A stretch of DNA of 64,000 nucleotides from Amycolatopsis sp. WAC 01376 (GCF_003947415.1 NZ_QHKL01000002.1:744001-808000); one strand, 5' to 3'; numbered from the stretch's first letter, positions 10,339 to 19,418 are shown. Translations and numbers: made by a program. The notes: generated by a model from the letters alone, not told the origin.

Positions 10339-10692
10339 TCAGTGTTTGGCGGCGTGACCTTCGGCGCTCCAGACCACGTACGCCTCGTCGGCGTCGGTGG
10401 TCATGGCCTCGATGAACTTCTCGTTGTCGAAGCCGGGCAGCGTCTGGAGCCGCTCGATCAAGGCGTCGGCGGCCGGGTCGCCGCTGGGGATCGCGGTGCC
10501 CTTCCCGTCGGCGCCCGCGAGCATGAAGAAGACGTCTTCTTTCCACGGGCCTTCAGGGATCACTCTGACCACCACCGCGGACAGCTCGGACCACGTGACG
10601 GCTTCCTCGCTTCCGTCCGCGAGCTGGCGCCGCACTCCGGTGTCATCGACGCTGACGGTCCGGGATTGTGCGTTGGGCGACTCGTGGGACAA
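10339..10692 (-). CDS. hypothetical protein, 117 aa
   Basis: I do not recognise this protein. It has a TTG start preceded by GGGAGA, an acidic, soluble composition, no signal peptide and no membrane segment. A central VVVRVIPEGPWKEDVFFML stretch suggests a beta-rich core, and the end (DADEAYVVWSAEGHAAKH) suggests a small globular fold. TACCGT about 40 bp upstream could be its -10 element. It lies between the palindrome and dinG, transcribed in the same direction as dinG. High GC at third positions indicates a real gene. Confidence 0.65.
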   Translation of the reverse strand: MSHESPNAQSRTVSVDDTGVRRQLADGSEEAVTWSELSAVVVRVIPEGPWKEDVFFMLAGADGKGTAIPSGDPAADALIERLQTLPGFDNEKFIEAMTTDADEAYVVWSAEGHAAKH

Positions 10693-10749
10693 CCGGCTCT
10701 CCCTGTCTTCGGCGTTCCGTTAACGGTACTCGGCCGTGTTCCAGGCCAC

Positions 10750-12807
10750 TCAGCCCGGGGCGGCGGCATCGAGGCGGCGCAGCGCGTCGCGGGCGACCTT
10801 CGGATCCATGGTCGGCCAGAACGGCGGCAGCGAGGCACGCAGGAATCCGCCGTAGCGGGCGGTGGCCAGCCGCGAGTCCAGGATCGCCACGACGCCGCGA
10901 TCGGTGACCGAACGGTGCAGCCGTCCGGTGCCCTGTGCGAGCAGCAGCGCGGCGTGCGTGGCCGCGACGGTGAGGAAACCGTTGCCGCCCCTGGCTTCCA
11001 CGGCTCGCTGCCGCGCCGACGAGACCGGATCGTCGGGGCGGGGGAACGGGATCCGGTCGACCACCACGAGCTGAAGCGACGGACCGGGCACGTCGACGCC
11101 CTGCCACAACGACAGCGTGCCGAACAGGCAGGTGCGCGCGTCCTCGGAGAACTTCTGCACCAGCAGACCGGTGGAATCGTCGCCCTGGCAGAGGATCGGC
11201 AGGTCGAGCCGCTCCCGCATCTCCTCGGTGGCCTGCTTCGCCGCGCGCATCGAGGAGAACAGGCCGAGCGTGCGCCCGCCCGCGGCCTCGATCAGCTCGG
11301 CCAGTTCGTCCATGGTCGAGGGCTGCAATCCGTCCCGTCCCGGCGGCGGAAGATGCTTGGCCAGGTAGAGGATGCCGTTGCGTTTGTGGTCGAACGGGGA
11401 GCCGACGTCGAGGCCGGTCCACTTCGGGCCCTCGGCGTCGTCGCTGTCGGCGGGAGCGGCCTTGTCCGTCGCCGCGCCAGGCGCCTTCTCCACCCTCGCG
11501 CCGCCGGGCGGGAGACCCCACTGGCGGGCCATGGTGTCGAACGTGCCGCCCAAGGTCAGCGTCGCCGACGTGAGGACGGTCGTGTGCTGGTTGAAGACCC
11601 GCTCCCGCAGCAGACCGGCGACACCGAGCGGGGCGACCTTCAACGCGGGCGGACGCGGGTTCGTGGAGAAGCGGTCCCCGGTCAGCCAGACGACGTCACG
11701 CTGATGGGCCTTGTCGTCGTCGAAGGCCTCGAGCAGCCGGACCGCGGTGTCGTGGACCTCTTCGAGCAGCGACCGCGCCAGTTTGCGGGCCGTGGCCTCG
11801 TCGACGTCCTCTTTCCGGTCCTTGCCGAGCGCGGTGAGACAGCGGTGCGCGGCGTCGCGGACCGCGGGGATCGCGCCGGTGAGGGCCTGGGGCAGCGAGT
11901 CCATGCGGCCCGACGGCAGGTCGTCGAGGATCAGGGCCAGCCCGTCGCTCGCCTCCAGCAACTGGTCGGCCACTTCGTCGTCGACCAGTTTCCCGCAGCG
12001 CCGGGCGGCGGCGGAGACCATGCCGCTGGTCAGCTCGCCGGTCGCCACGGACGTCACGCGGTCCACGAGGTCGTGCGCCTCGTCGATGATCACGAGATCG
12101 TGTTCGGGGAGTACCTGGTAGCCCTGCAGCGCGTCGATCGCCAGCAGCGCGTGGTTGGTGACCACGACATCGGCCTTGCCCGCCTCGGCGCGGGACCGTT
12201 CCGCGAAGCAGTCCGTGCCGATGGGGCAGCGCGAGGCGCCCAGACATTCCTTGGCCGTGACGGACACCTGCCGCCACGCCTGATCCGACACGCCGGGGAC
12301 CAGCTCGTCGCGGTCGCCGGTTTCGGTGTCGGACGACCATTCCCGCAGCCGCGTGACCTCCTTGCCGAGCCGGGACACGGCGAACGGGTCGAACAACTGC
12401 TGGTCTTCCGGCTCGTCCGGGGCGCCGGAATCGAGCCGGTGGAGGCAGAGGTAGTTACGGCGGCCCTTGAGGATCGCGAAGGTGGGCTCGCGGCCGAGGG
12501 GCTTCTTCAGCGCCTTCGCCAGCCGGGGGAGGTCTCGGTCCACCAGCTGGCGCTGCAGGGCGATGGTGGCCGTGGAAACCACGACCGTGGCCTCCTTCTC
12601 GACCGCGTGCCGGATCGCGGGAACGAGGTAGGCCAACGACTTCCCGGTGCCCGTGCCCGCCTGGACGGCCAGGTGCTCGCCGGTGCGGATGGCGCGGCCG
12701 ACGGCGTCCGCCATCTGCACCTGGCCCTCGCGCTCGGCACCGCCCACGGACTCGACCGCGTGGGTCAGGAGTTCGAGGACACCGGGGAAGTCAGCACGGG
12801 AAGGCAC
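10750..12807 (-). CDS. dinG: DinG-like ATP-dependent DNA helicase with Fe-S cluster
   Basis: This 685-residue XPD/DinG-family superfamily 2 helicase has Walker A AGTGTGKS (50-57), DEAH at 242-245 and the terminal Q-G-T-G-R-L-H-R motif VI. Four cysteines (Cys121, Cys188, Cys194, Cys200) have the spacing of the family 4Fe-4S cluster. Such helicases unwind DNA 5' to 3' and resolve R-loops, D-loops or G-quadruplexes. GTG at 12,807 has TATCGT 8 nt upstream. The same gene lies just before pncB in mycobacteria (Rv1329c), so its position here supports the family assignment. Confidence 0.9.
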   Translation of the reverse strand: MPSRADFPGVLELLTHAVESVGGAEREGQVQMADAVGRAIRTGEHLAVQAGTGTGKSLAYLVPAIRHAVEKEATVVVSTATIALQRQLVDRDLPRLAKALKKPLGREPTFAILKGRRNYLCLHRLDSGAPDEPEDQQLFDPFAVSRLGKEVTRLREWSSDTETGDRDELVPGVSDQAWRQVSVTAKECLGASRCPIGTDCFAERSRAEAGKADVVVTNHALLAIDALQGYQVLPEHDLVIIDEAHDLVDRVTSVATGELTSGMVSAAARRCGKLVDDEVADQLLEASDGLALILDDLPSGRMDSLPQALTGAIPAVRDAAHRCLTALGKDRKEDVDEATARKLARSLLEEVHDTAVRLLEAFDDDKAHQRDVVWLTGDRFSTNPRPPALKVAPLGVAGLLRERVFNQHTTVLTSATLTLGGTFDTMARQWGLPPGGARVEKAPGAATDKAAPADSDDAEGPKWTGLDVGSPFDHKRNGILYLAKHLPPPGRDGLQPSTMDELAELIEAAGGRTLGLFSSMRAAKQATEEMRERLDLPILCQGDDSTGLLVQKFSEDARTCLFGTLSLWQGVDVPGPSLQLVVVDRIPFPRPDDPVSSARQRAVEARGGNGFLTVAATHAALLLAQGTGRLHRSVTDRGVVAILDSRLATARYGGFLRASLPPFWPTMDPKVARDALRRLDAAAPG

Positions 12808-12815
12808 GGGACAAG

Positions 12816-12821
12816 ACGATA
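12816..12821 (-). promoter_or_regulatory. -10 box of leaderless promoter for dinG
   Basis: TATCGT on the minus strand is followed by 8 nt and the GTG start. No Shine-Dalgarno sequence is present in the gap. Confidence 0.45.
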
Positions 12822-12856
12822 GCCGGGGGCACCGTCAAGATCGTCCGCCCCGTGCA

Positions 12857-12903
12857 ATGAACGGTCCGTTCCTCGCAAAATTTGCAAGGAACGGACCGTT
12901 CAT
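12857..12903. repeat. palindrome, TGAACGGTCCGTT family copy 2
   Basis: Arms 12,857-12,879 and 12,881-12,903 pair with one mismatch around a central A. It is nearly identical to copies at 10,278 and 20,754. It lies between bioY (upstream) and dinG, both on the minus strand, so it may terminate bioY transcription. Confidence 0.7.
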
Positions 12904-12932
12904 GGCAGCTCGTGGGGCCGTGAAAGGACCGG

Positions 12933-13523
12933 TCACGACTCCTTGCGGAAGCGAGAGACGAGCGCCCAGGTGCCCGGAAGCAGCGCGGCCGCGACGGCGA
13001 TCTTCAGCGCGTCCCCGATGAGGAACGGCACGACACCCTTCTCGAGCGCGGTCGACAGGCCGAAGCCGGTCGACGCCATCAGCCACGGCACGCCGACCGA
13101 GTAGATGGCGAGGTTGCCCAGCACCATCGTCCCCGCCATGCGCAGCGGCGTGCGGTCGCCGCCGCGGCCGGCGAGCGCGCCGACCAGGGCGCCGGCGAAG
13201 ACGAACCCGACGATGTAGCCGGCGCTGGCGCCGAACAGGCCCGAAGAGCCGTTCTGGAACCAGCCGAAGCCGGCCGCGCCGACGGCCAGGTACAGCGCCA
13301 TCGACAGCGCGCCGCGCTTCCAGCCGAGCGCGGCGCCGACCAGCAGGGCGGCGAACGTCTGGCCGGTCATCGGCACCGGCGAGCCGGGCACCGGGAGCAG
13401 GATCTGCGCGGCCGCGCCGGTCAGGGCGGCACCACCGGCGACCAGGACCGCGTCGCGGACGAGGGCGCCGCGGGCGAGGTCGGCGAGGACCGGACGGGGG
13501 CCGGCCACGGACAGCGAAGACAC
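12933..13523 (-). CDS. bioY: BioY biotin uptake protein
   Basis: BioY is the substrate-binding membrane component of the biotin ECF transporter and can work alone or with a shared energising module. The 196-residue product has about six hydrophobic segments and the family signatures ILLPVPGSPVPMTGQTFAALLVG (broken here: VPMTGQTFA near residues 50-58) and GASAGYIVGFVFA near 99-111. No ATPase or EcfT gene is adjacent, so it either acts alone or uses partners encoded elsewhere. GTG at 13,523 follows AGGAGGT. A palindromic operator candidate lies upstream. Confidence 0.9.
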   Translation of the reverse strand: MSSLSVAGPRPVLADLARGALVRDAVLVAGGAALTGAAAQILLPVPGSPVPMTGQTFAALLVGAALGWKRGALSMALYLAVGAAGFGWFQNGSSGLFGASAGYIVGFVFAGALVGALAGRGGDRTPLRMAGTMVLGNLAIYSVGVPWLMASTGFGLSTALEKGVVPFLIGDALKIAVAAALLPGTWALVSRFRKES

Positions 13524-13548
13524 TCAGACCTCCTATGAGTACACGAAT

Positions 13549-13564
13549 GTGAACCGAGGTTAAC
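13549..13564. promoter_or_regulatory. candidate operator upstream of bioY
   Basis: A 16-bp imperfect palindrome, GTGAACCGAGGTTAAC, has the form GT-x-AACC-N2-GGTT-x-AC. It lies 26 bp upstream of bioY and resembles the TGAAC/GTTAC half-sites described for the TetR-type biotin regulator BioQ of actinobacteria. No regulator gene is nearby, so the assignment is tentative. Confidence 0.35.
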
Positions 13565-13666
13565 GCCAGACGGCGGGCGGCGGACCGAATGTCGGGCACC
13601 TCACGATCCACTCGACCGGGTGGCATGACCCTGCACGGGAAAGGCAGTTGGTGGAGGCTGCCGGAC

Positions 13667-14332
13667 ATGAAGAAACCCGTTTCGAGGCTGTTGTCGGTGA
13701 CGCTGCTGACCGGGGCGCTGGTGACGGGAGGACCGGCGATCGCGTCGGCCGAGCCCGCGCCCGCGACGGCGGCCGCGTCGGTCGGTTCGCTCGACGTGGA
13801 GATCGGCGACGAGCACGTGGTCACCGGCGAGCTGGCCCCGTGCGACGTCGACGGTCCCTTGACCGCGACGACACAGGGTGGCGCCACCGGCGACTTCGCC
13901 CGGTTCGGCGGCGGTGAGTCGCGCTGCGGGCGGAACGGTGCGGTGGCCATCGGTGAGGCGGCCGGGCGGCGATTCGAGACCACGCTGCTCAAGCGGTTCG
14001 GCGGCCCGGTGATCAAGGTCCGCACGTTCATGGCGAAGTGCAGCACCACCAAGGACGGCAGCCTCGGCTACATCGAGTTCGGCGACGTCTCCGGGTTCAC
14101 GCTGCCGGAGAACATCCCGCAGAACTACCGGCTGACCATCGCCGGCGGCAAGGGCGGGACGGCGCTGGCGTCGCTGACGGTCAACGAGACCGTCACGCCG
14201 ACGCCGCCCGACGGGAGCCTCGTGACGCACATGCTGCACATCAAGCTGTTCCCGCAGGGTGACGGCCCGGCGAAGGGCGACATCTACCTCGGGACCGCGC
14301 GCTGCGACCCGTACGGCAAGAAGAAGCCCTGA
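13667..14332 (+). CDS. secreted protein, choice-of-anchor P-like
   Basis: The 221-residue product starts with a clear signal peptide (MKKPVSRLLSVTLLTGALV..., cleavage after ASA about residue 28). The mature part has four cysteines in spaced pairs. It also has a C-terminal pattern of a proline-containing segment, an N-E-x-V strand, a VTHMLHIKLF strand and GDIYLGTARCDP. That order resembles the actinobacterial 'choice-of-anchor P' secreted proteins, whose role is unknown. The ATG at 13,667 was chosen because GGAGG precedes it by 9 nt and the signal peptide begins there. It is divergent from bioY. Confidence 0.7.
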   Translation: MKKPVSRLLSVTLLTGALVTGGPAIASAEPAPATAAASVGSLDVEIGDEHVVTGELAPCDVDGPLTATTQGGATGDFARFGGGESRCGRNGAVAIGEAAGRRFETTLLKRFGGPVIKVRTFMAKCSTTKDGSLGYIEFGDVSGFTLPENIPQNYRLTIAGGKGGTALASLTVNETVTPTPPDGSLVTHMLHIKLFPQGDGPAKGDIYLGTARCDPYGKKKP

Positions 14333-14338
14333 CTCCCT

Positions 14339-14400
14339 GCGTTTAGTCCTCTGGATGCGGTCCTTGCACACGCAAGTACCGCATCCAGAGGACTAAACGC
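14339..14400. terminator. palindrome between convergent genes (GTTTAGTCCTC family)
   Basis: Arms 14,339-14,361 and 14,378-14,400 are perfectly complementary, with an inner CTTGC/GCAAG stem in the loop. The sequence is a close relative of the palindrome at 3216-3267. It lies between the secreted-protein gene and the convergent eda gene. Confidence 0.75.
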
Positions 14401-14401
14401 G

Positions 14402-15055
14402 TCAGAAGCGCGAGACGTACTTCGCGGCCGCGGCCACGAACTCACTCGCCCGGGTGGCCAGGTCCGTCAGCGACCCGCTCGAGGTGAGCGCGTCGCCGAG
14501 AAGCGGCGTCGCGGCGGCGACGGCGATCGAACCCGCATCGAGGTACTTCCCGACGTCGGCGAGGTGGACGCCGCCGGTCGGCACCAGCGGGATGTCCGGC
14601 ATCGGCGCCCGGATCGCCCGCAGGTAGGCGATCCCGCCGACGGCCGCGATCGGGAACACCTTCACCGCGGCCGCGCCGAGACGCCACGCCTGGTCGATCT
14701 CGGTCGGCGTCAGCGCGCCGCAGATCACCGGCAGCCCGCGTTCGTGCGCGCGTTCCATGACCAGCGGGTTCACCGTGGGCGTGACCAGGAAGGTCGCGCC
14801 CGCGTCCGCCGAGATGTCCACATCGGACACCTCGCGGACGCTCCCGGCGCCGATGTACGCGTCGTCGCCGAGCTTCTTGCGGATGGTCTTGATGGCGTCG
14901 GTGGCACCCGGCGTGGTCAACGCCGCTTCGAGCACTCGTACCCCGGCGGCGTGCAGCACCGTGGCGGCGTCGGCGAACCGGCTCGCGTCCGCGGCCCGCA
15001 GGATCGCGACGAGCCGGTTTTCGATCAGGGTGTCCTGGAGGTCGTGCTGGATCAT
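14402..15055 (-). CDS. eda: KDPG/KHG-type aldolase
   Basis: This 217-residue class I aldolase has the Schiff-base lysine in AAVKVFP (Lys132) and the glutamate motif VLEAALTTPG (Glu43). The PTGGV phosphate-binding loop lies near residue 165. Family members cleave 2-keto-3-deoxy-6-phosphogluconate or 4-hydroxy-2-oxoglutarate to pyruvate and an aldehyde. No 6-phosphogluconate dehydratase gene is close, so an Entner-Doudoroff role is not supported by context. Its ATG overlaps the pncA stop by 4 bp, making it the third gene of a pncB-pncA-eda unit, an unusual partner for NAD salvage genes. Confidence 0.88.
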   Translation of the reverse strand: MIQHDLQDTLIENRLVAILRAADASRFADAATVLHAAGVRVLEAALTTPGATDAIKTIRKKLGDDAYIGAGSVREVSDVDISADAGATFLVTPTVNPLVMERAHERGLPVICGALTPTEIDQAWRLGAAAVKVFPIAAVGGIAYLRAIRAPMPDIPLVPTGGVHLADVGKYLDAGSIAVAAATPLLGDALTSSGSLTDLATRASEFVAAAAKYVSRF

Positions 15056-15627
15056 GCGGCGGGGACCGGCGCCTTCCCGGTGTAGGTCACGCCCGCCTCG
15101 TCGAAGTCCTTGAGCGCGGCGTCGACGGTCGGCTGCGAGCCGCCGACCGTGAGGTCCAGCAGCACCCGGACCTTGAAGCCCGCCTGCGCCGCGTCGAGCG
15201 CCGTCGCGCGGACACAGAAGTCGGTCGCGATGCCGACGACGTCGACCTCGGTGACGTCGTGCTCCTTCAGCCACGCGTCGAGCGTCTTGCCGTCGCGCGC
15301 GTTGCCCTCGAAACCGGAGTACGCGGCGGTGTACTCGCCCTTGGAGAAGACCTCGCGGATCGGGACCACGTCGAGCGCGGGGTGGAACGACGCGCCGGAG
15401 GTGCCGGCGACGCAGTGACGCGGCCAGCTGTCCTTGAAGTCCGGCGTCTCGCTGAAGTGGTCGCCCGGATCGATGTGGTAGTCGCGGGTGGCGACGACGT
15501 GCGCGTAGCCGCCTTCCGCTGCCTGCTTGGAGATCGCTTCGGCGGCGGCGGCGCCACCCGGCAGGCCGAGCGACCCGCCTTCGCAGAAGTCGTTCTGCAC
15601 GTCGACCACGATCAAGGCGGTCCCCAT
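15052..15627 (-). CDS. pncA: nicotinamidase
   Basis: PncA deamidates nicotinamide to nicotinate for NAD salvage and activates pyrazinamide in mycobacteria. The 191-residue protein keeps the catalytic triad Asp9 (VDVQNDF), Lys96 and Cys138 (ATDFCVRATALDA), and the metal ligands Asp49, His51 and His57. It has an AGGAGC ribosome-binding site and lies 19 bp after pncB, whose product uses the nicotinate formed. The stop overlaps the start of eda. Expression is presumably from the promoter upstream of pncB. Confidence 0.93.
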   Translation of the reverse strand: MGTALIVVDVQNDFCEGGSLGLPGGAAAAEAISKQAAEGGYAHVVATRDYHIDPGDHFSETPDFKDSWPRHCVAGTSGASFHPALDVVPIREVFSKGEYTAAYSGFEGNARDGKTLDAWLKEHDVTEVDVVGIATDFCVRATALDAAQAGFKVRVLLDLTVGGSQPTVDAALKDFDEAGVTYTGKAPVPAA

Positions 15628-15646
15628 GTGTTGCTCCTGAGTCTCT

Positions 15647-16951
15647 TTAGACGAATACGGTCGGGATGGCGGGCTCCCCGTGCGAGAGCTTGAGGCCTTC
15701 CCAAGGAAGGCTCACCAGCGCCCGCCGAAGCCGCTGGCGCGAGTCGTCCAGCGTGGGCAGATCATCCACCGTCCGGCCGTCCCGGACCAGCGGAATCTGC
15801 AATTCGTGGTCGTTCGGTCCCCGTTCCGGGACCTCGGACGCGGCCGTCCAGATCACCTCTTCGACGGCGGTGCCGGTCTCGCGGTGCCGTCGCAGCGCGG
15901 ATTTCCTGCCGCCACGCGACTCCTTGTGCGCGCTGCGCTTGGCGACCGGCCTGCCGTCGACCTCGACGAGCTTGTAGACCATCCCGGCGGTCGGCGCGCC
16001 GGAACCGGTGACGACCGAGGTTCCGACGCCGTACGCGTCGACGGGCTCCGCGCGGAGCGCCGCGATGGCGTGTTCGTCGAGGTCGCCGGATACGACGATG
16101 CGGGTGTCCTTGGCGCCGAGGGCGTCCAGTTGCTCGCGGGCCTTGCGCGCCAGCGGGCCCACGTCGCCGGAGTCGATGCGGATCGCGCCCAGTTCGGTCC
16201 CGGCCACCCGGACGGCCGTTTCGATGCCCTTGGTGATGTCGTAGGTGTCCACCAGGAGGGTGGTGTCGGCGCCCATCTTGTCCACCTGAGCGCGGAACGC
16301 CGCCTCTTCGCTGTCGTGCAGCAACATGAACGCGTGCGCGACGGTGCCCCGGGTCGGGATGCCGTAACGGCGGCCCGCTTCGAGGTTGGAGGTCGTGGCG
16401 AAGCCGGCCAGGTACGCGGCCCGCGCGGCGGCGACGGCGGCGTACTCGTGCGTGCGGCGCCCGCCCATCTCGATGATCGGCCTGCCGTGCGCGGCGCCCG
16501 ACATCCGTGCCGCCGCGGACGCGATCGCGCTGTCGTGGTTGAGGATCGAGAGGATCAGCGTCTCCAGCACGACGGCCTCGCCGAAGGAGCCGGTGACGGT
16601 CAGGATCGGGGAGCCGGGGAAGTAGAGCTCGCCCTCGGGGTAACCGTGGATGTTCCCCGAGAAGGAGTAGTCCGCGAGCCACGAAAGTGTGGCGTCGTCG
16701 ACGACCGCCGTCGCTTCCAGCTGACTCAGCTCGGCATCGGTGAACCGGAAGTCCGCGATCGAGTCGAGGACCCGCCCTGTGCCCGCGACGACGCCGTAGC
16801 GGCGGCCGTCCGGCAGACGACGTGCGAAGACCTCGAAGACGCATGGCCGGTCCGCGGTCCCGTCGGACAGGGCGCTGGCCAGCATGGTCAGCTCGTAGTG
16901 GTCGGTGAGCAGCGCGGTGCTGGCGCCAGTGGCCGCCTCGGGGAAACCCAT
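15647..16951 (-). CDS. pncB: nicotinate phosphoribosyltransferase
   Basis: PncB converts nicotinate and PRPP to nicotinate mononucleotide, the committed step of the Preiss-Handler route. The 434-residue protein opens with [18 protein letters not shown], has [19 protein letters not shown] near 258-276 and the G-V-G-T-S-V-V-T-G phosphate loop near 305-314. The length is normal. TAGGCT lies 6 nt before the ATG, so it is probably leaderless. It heads a pncB-pncA-eda operon and is divergent from clpS, the same arrangement as Rv1330c and Rv1331 in Mycobacterium tuberculosis. Confidence 0.94.
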   Translation of the reverse strand: MGFPEAATGASTALLTDHYELTMLASALSDGTADRPCVFEVFARRLPDGRRYGVVAGTGRVLDSIADFRFTDAELSQLEATAVVDDATLSWLADYSFSGNIHGYPEGELYFPGSPILTVTGSFGEAVVLETLILSILNHDSAIASAAARMSGAAHGRPIIEMGGRRTHEYAAVAAARAAYLAGFATTSNLEAGRRYGIPTRGTVAHAFMLLHDSEEAAFRAQVDKMGADTTLLVDTYDITKGIETAVRVAGTELGAIRIDSGDVGPLARKAREQLDALGAKDTRIVVSGDLDEHAIAALRAEPVDAYGVGTSVVTGSGAPTAGMVYKLVEVDGRPVAKRSAHKESRGGRKSALRRHRETGTAVEEVIWTAASEVPERGPNDHELQIPLVRDGRTVDDLPTLDDSRQRLRRALVSLPWEGLKLSHGEPAIPTVFV

Positions 16952-16957
16952 GGCACC

Positions 16958-16963
16958 AGCCTA
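16958..16963 (-). promoter_or_regulatory. -10 box of leaderless promoter for pncB
   Basis: TAGGCT on the minus strand, then 6 nt and ATG. It probably drives pncB-pncA-eda. Confidence 0.55.
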
Positions 16964-17025
16964 TTCACCCACATGGCCGGACCTGCCAGCCCATACCGGA
17001 ATGGGCCCGTGACACCATGGAGTGC

Positions 17026-17325
17026 ATGTCCACGCCTGTCGCATCCGAGCAGACGCAGGTTGATCCACAGGGAGTAGAGGTCGTCTCTGAGGACAAACCC
17101 TGGCGGACGGTCGTCTGGAACGATCCGGTGAACCTCATGTCGTACGTGACGTACGTGTTCCAGAAGCTGTTCGGTTACAGCCGGGACCACGCGACGAAGC
17201 TGATGCTCGACGTACACCAGAAGGGCAAGGCGATCGTGTCCTCCGGTTCCAAGGAGAAGGTGGAGACCGACGTCGCGAAACTCCACGCCGCCGGTCTCTG
17301 GGCGACGATGGAGCAGCCTTCATGA
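17026..17325 (+). CDS. clpS: ClpS adaptor of the ClpAP/ClpCP protease
   Basis: ClpS delivers N-degron substrates to the Clp protease. The 99-residue product contains the core [20 protein letters not shown] and the M-L-D-V-H-x-x-G-K-A-I-V helix, with conserved residues that bind the Clp ATPase N-domain. An ATG 9 bp upstream (17,017) is an alternative start; 17,026 was chosen because GGAG precedes it. The stop overlaps the next ATG by 4 bp, linking it to the DUF2017 gene as in mycobacteria (Rv1331-Rv1332). Confidence 0.93.
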   Translation: MSTPVASEQTQVDPQGVEVVSEDKPWRTVVWNDPVNLMSYVTYVFQKLFGYSRDHATKLMLDVHQKGKAIVSSGSKEKVETDVAKLHAAGLWATMEQPS

Positions 17326-17879
17326 ACGGATGGCGCCGTAAGGGCGAGACCATCGTCGCGGGGTTCGAGCAGCAGGAGGCCGCGGTTCTGCGCGGTCTGG
17401 TCAGCCAGCTGGAGGACATGCTCACCGCGCGCGCCGAGGAGGCGCCGCAGGACGAGCTGGCCGAGCTGACCGGCATCCGGATGGGCCCGACCGAATCGCC
17501 GGACGATCCGGTGCTTTCCCGGTTGCTGCCGGACTTCCACAAACTGGACCCGGACAACCCGACCCGCGAGGACATCGACTCGGCCGCCGCGATGCGGTCG
17601 ATCCACGAGCCCGAACTGCTGGACAATAAGGTCGGCGTCGCCAAGATCGTGCTGGACACCCTGCCGCGTGACGGTGGGAACGTGCGGCTGACCTTCGAGC
17701 AGGCCGACGCTTGGCTCGGCGCGCTCAACGACGTCCGGCTCGCGCTGGGCACGGCGCTCGACGTCACCGAAGACATGCCCGACGAGCTGCCCGAAGACGA
17801 TCCGCGTGCGCCGCATCTGGGCGTTTACCACTGGCTGACCTGGGTGCAGGAGACCCTCATCCAGTCGCTGACGTCATGA
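17322..17879 (+). CDS. DUF2017 protein
   Basis: This 185-residue protein belongs to DUF2017, an actinobacterial family of unknown function found next to clpS. It is predicted to be soluble and helical, with a conserved end [18 protein letters not shown]. Translational overlap with both neighbours (4 bp on each side) indicates a single mRNA: clpS, DUF2017, P1 peptidase. The constant association with ClpS suggests a part in regulated proteolysis, but that is inference. Confidence 0.88.
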   Translation: MNGWRRKGETIVAGFEQQEAAVLRGLVSQLEDMLTARAEEAPQDELAELTGIRMGPTESPDDPVLSRLLPDFHKLDPDNPTREDIDSAAAMRSIHEPELLDNKVGVAKIVLDTLPRDGGNVRLTFEQADAWLGALNDVRLALGTALDVTEDMPDELPEDDPRAPHLGVYHWLTWVQETLIQSLTS

Positions 17880-18868
17880 TCACCGACGTGCCGGGGGTGC
17901 TGGTCGGGCATCACGAGCGGGTCGGCGACGGCTGGGCGACCGGGACGACGGTCGTGCTGGTCCCCGGCGGCGCCGTCGGAGCCGTCGACCAGCGCGGCGG
18001 CGCGCCCGGCACCCGCGAGACCAACCTGCTGGAGCCGGAGAACCTGGTCCAGCACGTCAACGCGATCTGCCTGTCCGGCGGGAGCGCGTACGGCCTGGCC
18101 GCGGCGGACGGCGTCATGCGCTGGCTCGCCGAACGGAACCTGGGCATCCCGGTCGGGACCGAACCGCACGAGGTGGTGCCGATCGTGCCCGCCGCGGTGC
18201 TGTTCGACCTGCCCCGAGGTGACTGGGGAAACCGTCCGGACGCCTCTTTCGGTTATGCGGCCTGTGAAGCGGCCGTCGCCGGCCCAGTCGGGCTGGGGAC
18301 CGTCGGTGCGGGCGCAGGGGCGAAGGCGGGATCACTCAAGGGTGGGATCGGGACCGCCTCGGAGAAGGTCGGGGAGTTCACCGTCGGCGTCGTCGCCGCC
18401 GTGAACGCCGCCGGCGAGGCCGTCGACCTCTCGACCGGCCGCGCGTTCGCGGCTGATCACGAGGTCGACGGCGAATTCGGCGTCCGCTGGCCCGACCGGC
18501 CCGGCGATGTCGTGGCGAAGGCGTCGGGGCTCAACACGACCATCGGCGTGGTCGCGGTCGACGCGGCGCTGTCCAAGGCGGAGGCACGACGGCTCGCGGT
18601 GGCCGCGCAAGACGGTCTCGCCAGGGCGGTCCGCCCGGCGCACACGATGTTCGACGGCGACACGGTGTTCGCGCTGGCGACCGGTGACCAGGAGCTGCCC
18701 GGTGGCGCCGGACCCGTCGCGGCGACCCGGCGCGCGATGGTGCTGGACACGCTCTGCTCGGCGGCCGCGCGGGTGTTCGGGCGGGCGATGGTGCACGGCG
18801 TGCTCAACGCCACTTCCGCCGGGGATATGCGCGCGTACCGCGACGTCTGGCCCGAAGCCTTCTCCTGA
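17876..18868 (+). CDS. P1-family (DmpA-like) self-processing aminopeptidase
   Basis: The 330-residue protein is a peptidase-family T1/S58-like Ntn hydrolase. These precursors cut themselves to expose an N-terminal Ser or Thr. The predicted cut is between Asn220 and Thr221 in GLNTTIGVVAVD, and the GGSAYGLAAADGVM motif near 68-81 is conserved. Relatives include the D-aminopeptidase DmpA and nylon oligomer hydrolases; the natural substrate is unknown. The ATG overlaps the DUF2017 stop. The same gene (Rv1333) occupies this place in mycobacteria. Confidence 0.88.
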   Translation: MITDVPGVLVGHHERVGDGWATGTTVVLVPGGAVGAVDQRGGAPGTRETNLLEPENLVQHVNAICLSGGSAYGLAAADGVMRWLAERNLGIPVGTEPHEVVPIVPAAVLFDLPRGDWGNRPDASFGYAACEAAVAGPVGLGTVGAGAGAKAGSLKGGIGTASEKVGEFTVGVVAAVNAAGEAVDLSTGRAFAADHEVDGEFGVRWPDRPGDVVAKASGLNTTIGVVAVDAALSKAEARRLAVAAQDGLARAVRPAHTMFDGDTVFALATGDQELPGGAGPVAATRRAMVLDTLCSAAARVFGRAMVHGVLNATSAGDMRAYRDVWPEAFS

Positions 18869-18925
18869 CCGGGCGTGGTCCGAGTGGCGGCAATCTCAGA
18901 GTATGGACCCGCCCCGTCCAGCACC

Positions 18926-18931
18926 TAAGAT
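18926..18931 (+). promoter_or_regulatory. -10 box of leaderless promoter for mec
   Basis: TAAGAT is followed by 7 nt and GTG at 18,939. The box overlaps two ATG codons (18,903 and 18,930) that might otherwise be taken as starts. Confidence 0.6.
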
Positions 18932-18938
18932 GGGCGAC

Positions 18939-19346
18939 GTGCTCCGGATCCGCCGTGAACTCGTCGACGAGATCGTCGCCCATGCCCGTCGTGACCATCC
19001 CGATGAGGCGTGCGGGGTGATCGCCGGTCCCGAGGGATCGGACAGCCCCGAGCGGTACATCCCGATGCTGAACGCGGCGCGCTCGCCCACGTTCTACGAG
19101 TTCGACTCGGGTGATCTGCTCAAGCTCTACCGCGAGATGGACGCCAACGACGAGGTGCCGGTGGTCATCTACCACTCGCACACCGCGACCGACGCCTACC
19201 CGTCCCGCACCGATGTCTCGTACGCCTCGGAACCCGACGCGCACTACGTGCTCGTTTCCACCAAGGACCCCGATTCGCACCAGTTCCGGTCGTACCGGAT
19301 CGTGGACGGGGAGATCACCGAGGAGCCCGTCGAGATCATCGGCTGA
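18939..19346 (+). CDS. mec: CysO-cysteine peptidase (JAMM family)
   Basis: Mec removes cysteine from the C-terminus of the carrier protein CysO, completing the phosphoserine-dependent cysteine pathway. The 135-residue protein carries the JAMM zinc site: His79 and His81 in YHSHTATDAYPSRTD, Ser89 and Asp92, with Glu23 in the DEACGV segment. GTG at 18,939 is preferred because TAAGAT lies 7 nt upstream and homologues begin near LRIRRELVDEIV; ATG codons at 18,903 and 18,930 are alternatives. The genes cysO and cysM follow, the same order as Rv1334-Rv1336. Confidence 0.92.
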   Translation: MLRIRRELVDEIVAHARRDHPDEACGVIAGPEGSDSPERYIPMLNAARSPTFYEFDSGDLLKLYREMDANDEVPVVIYHSHTATDAYPSRTDVSYASEPDAHYVLVSTKDPDSHQFRSYRIVDGEITEEPVEIIG

Positions 19347-19418
19347 ACCCGGCCCCGGGAATAACCCGGCCCGGACCGAACGTCTGCGTAGCAGAGAACC
19401 CACCGGAGGTAGAAAACC

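Noticed and set aside
10333..12822. A long plus-strand open frame opposite dinG
   Set aside because: It is antisense to the strongly conserved dinG and has no domain or start signal of its own.
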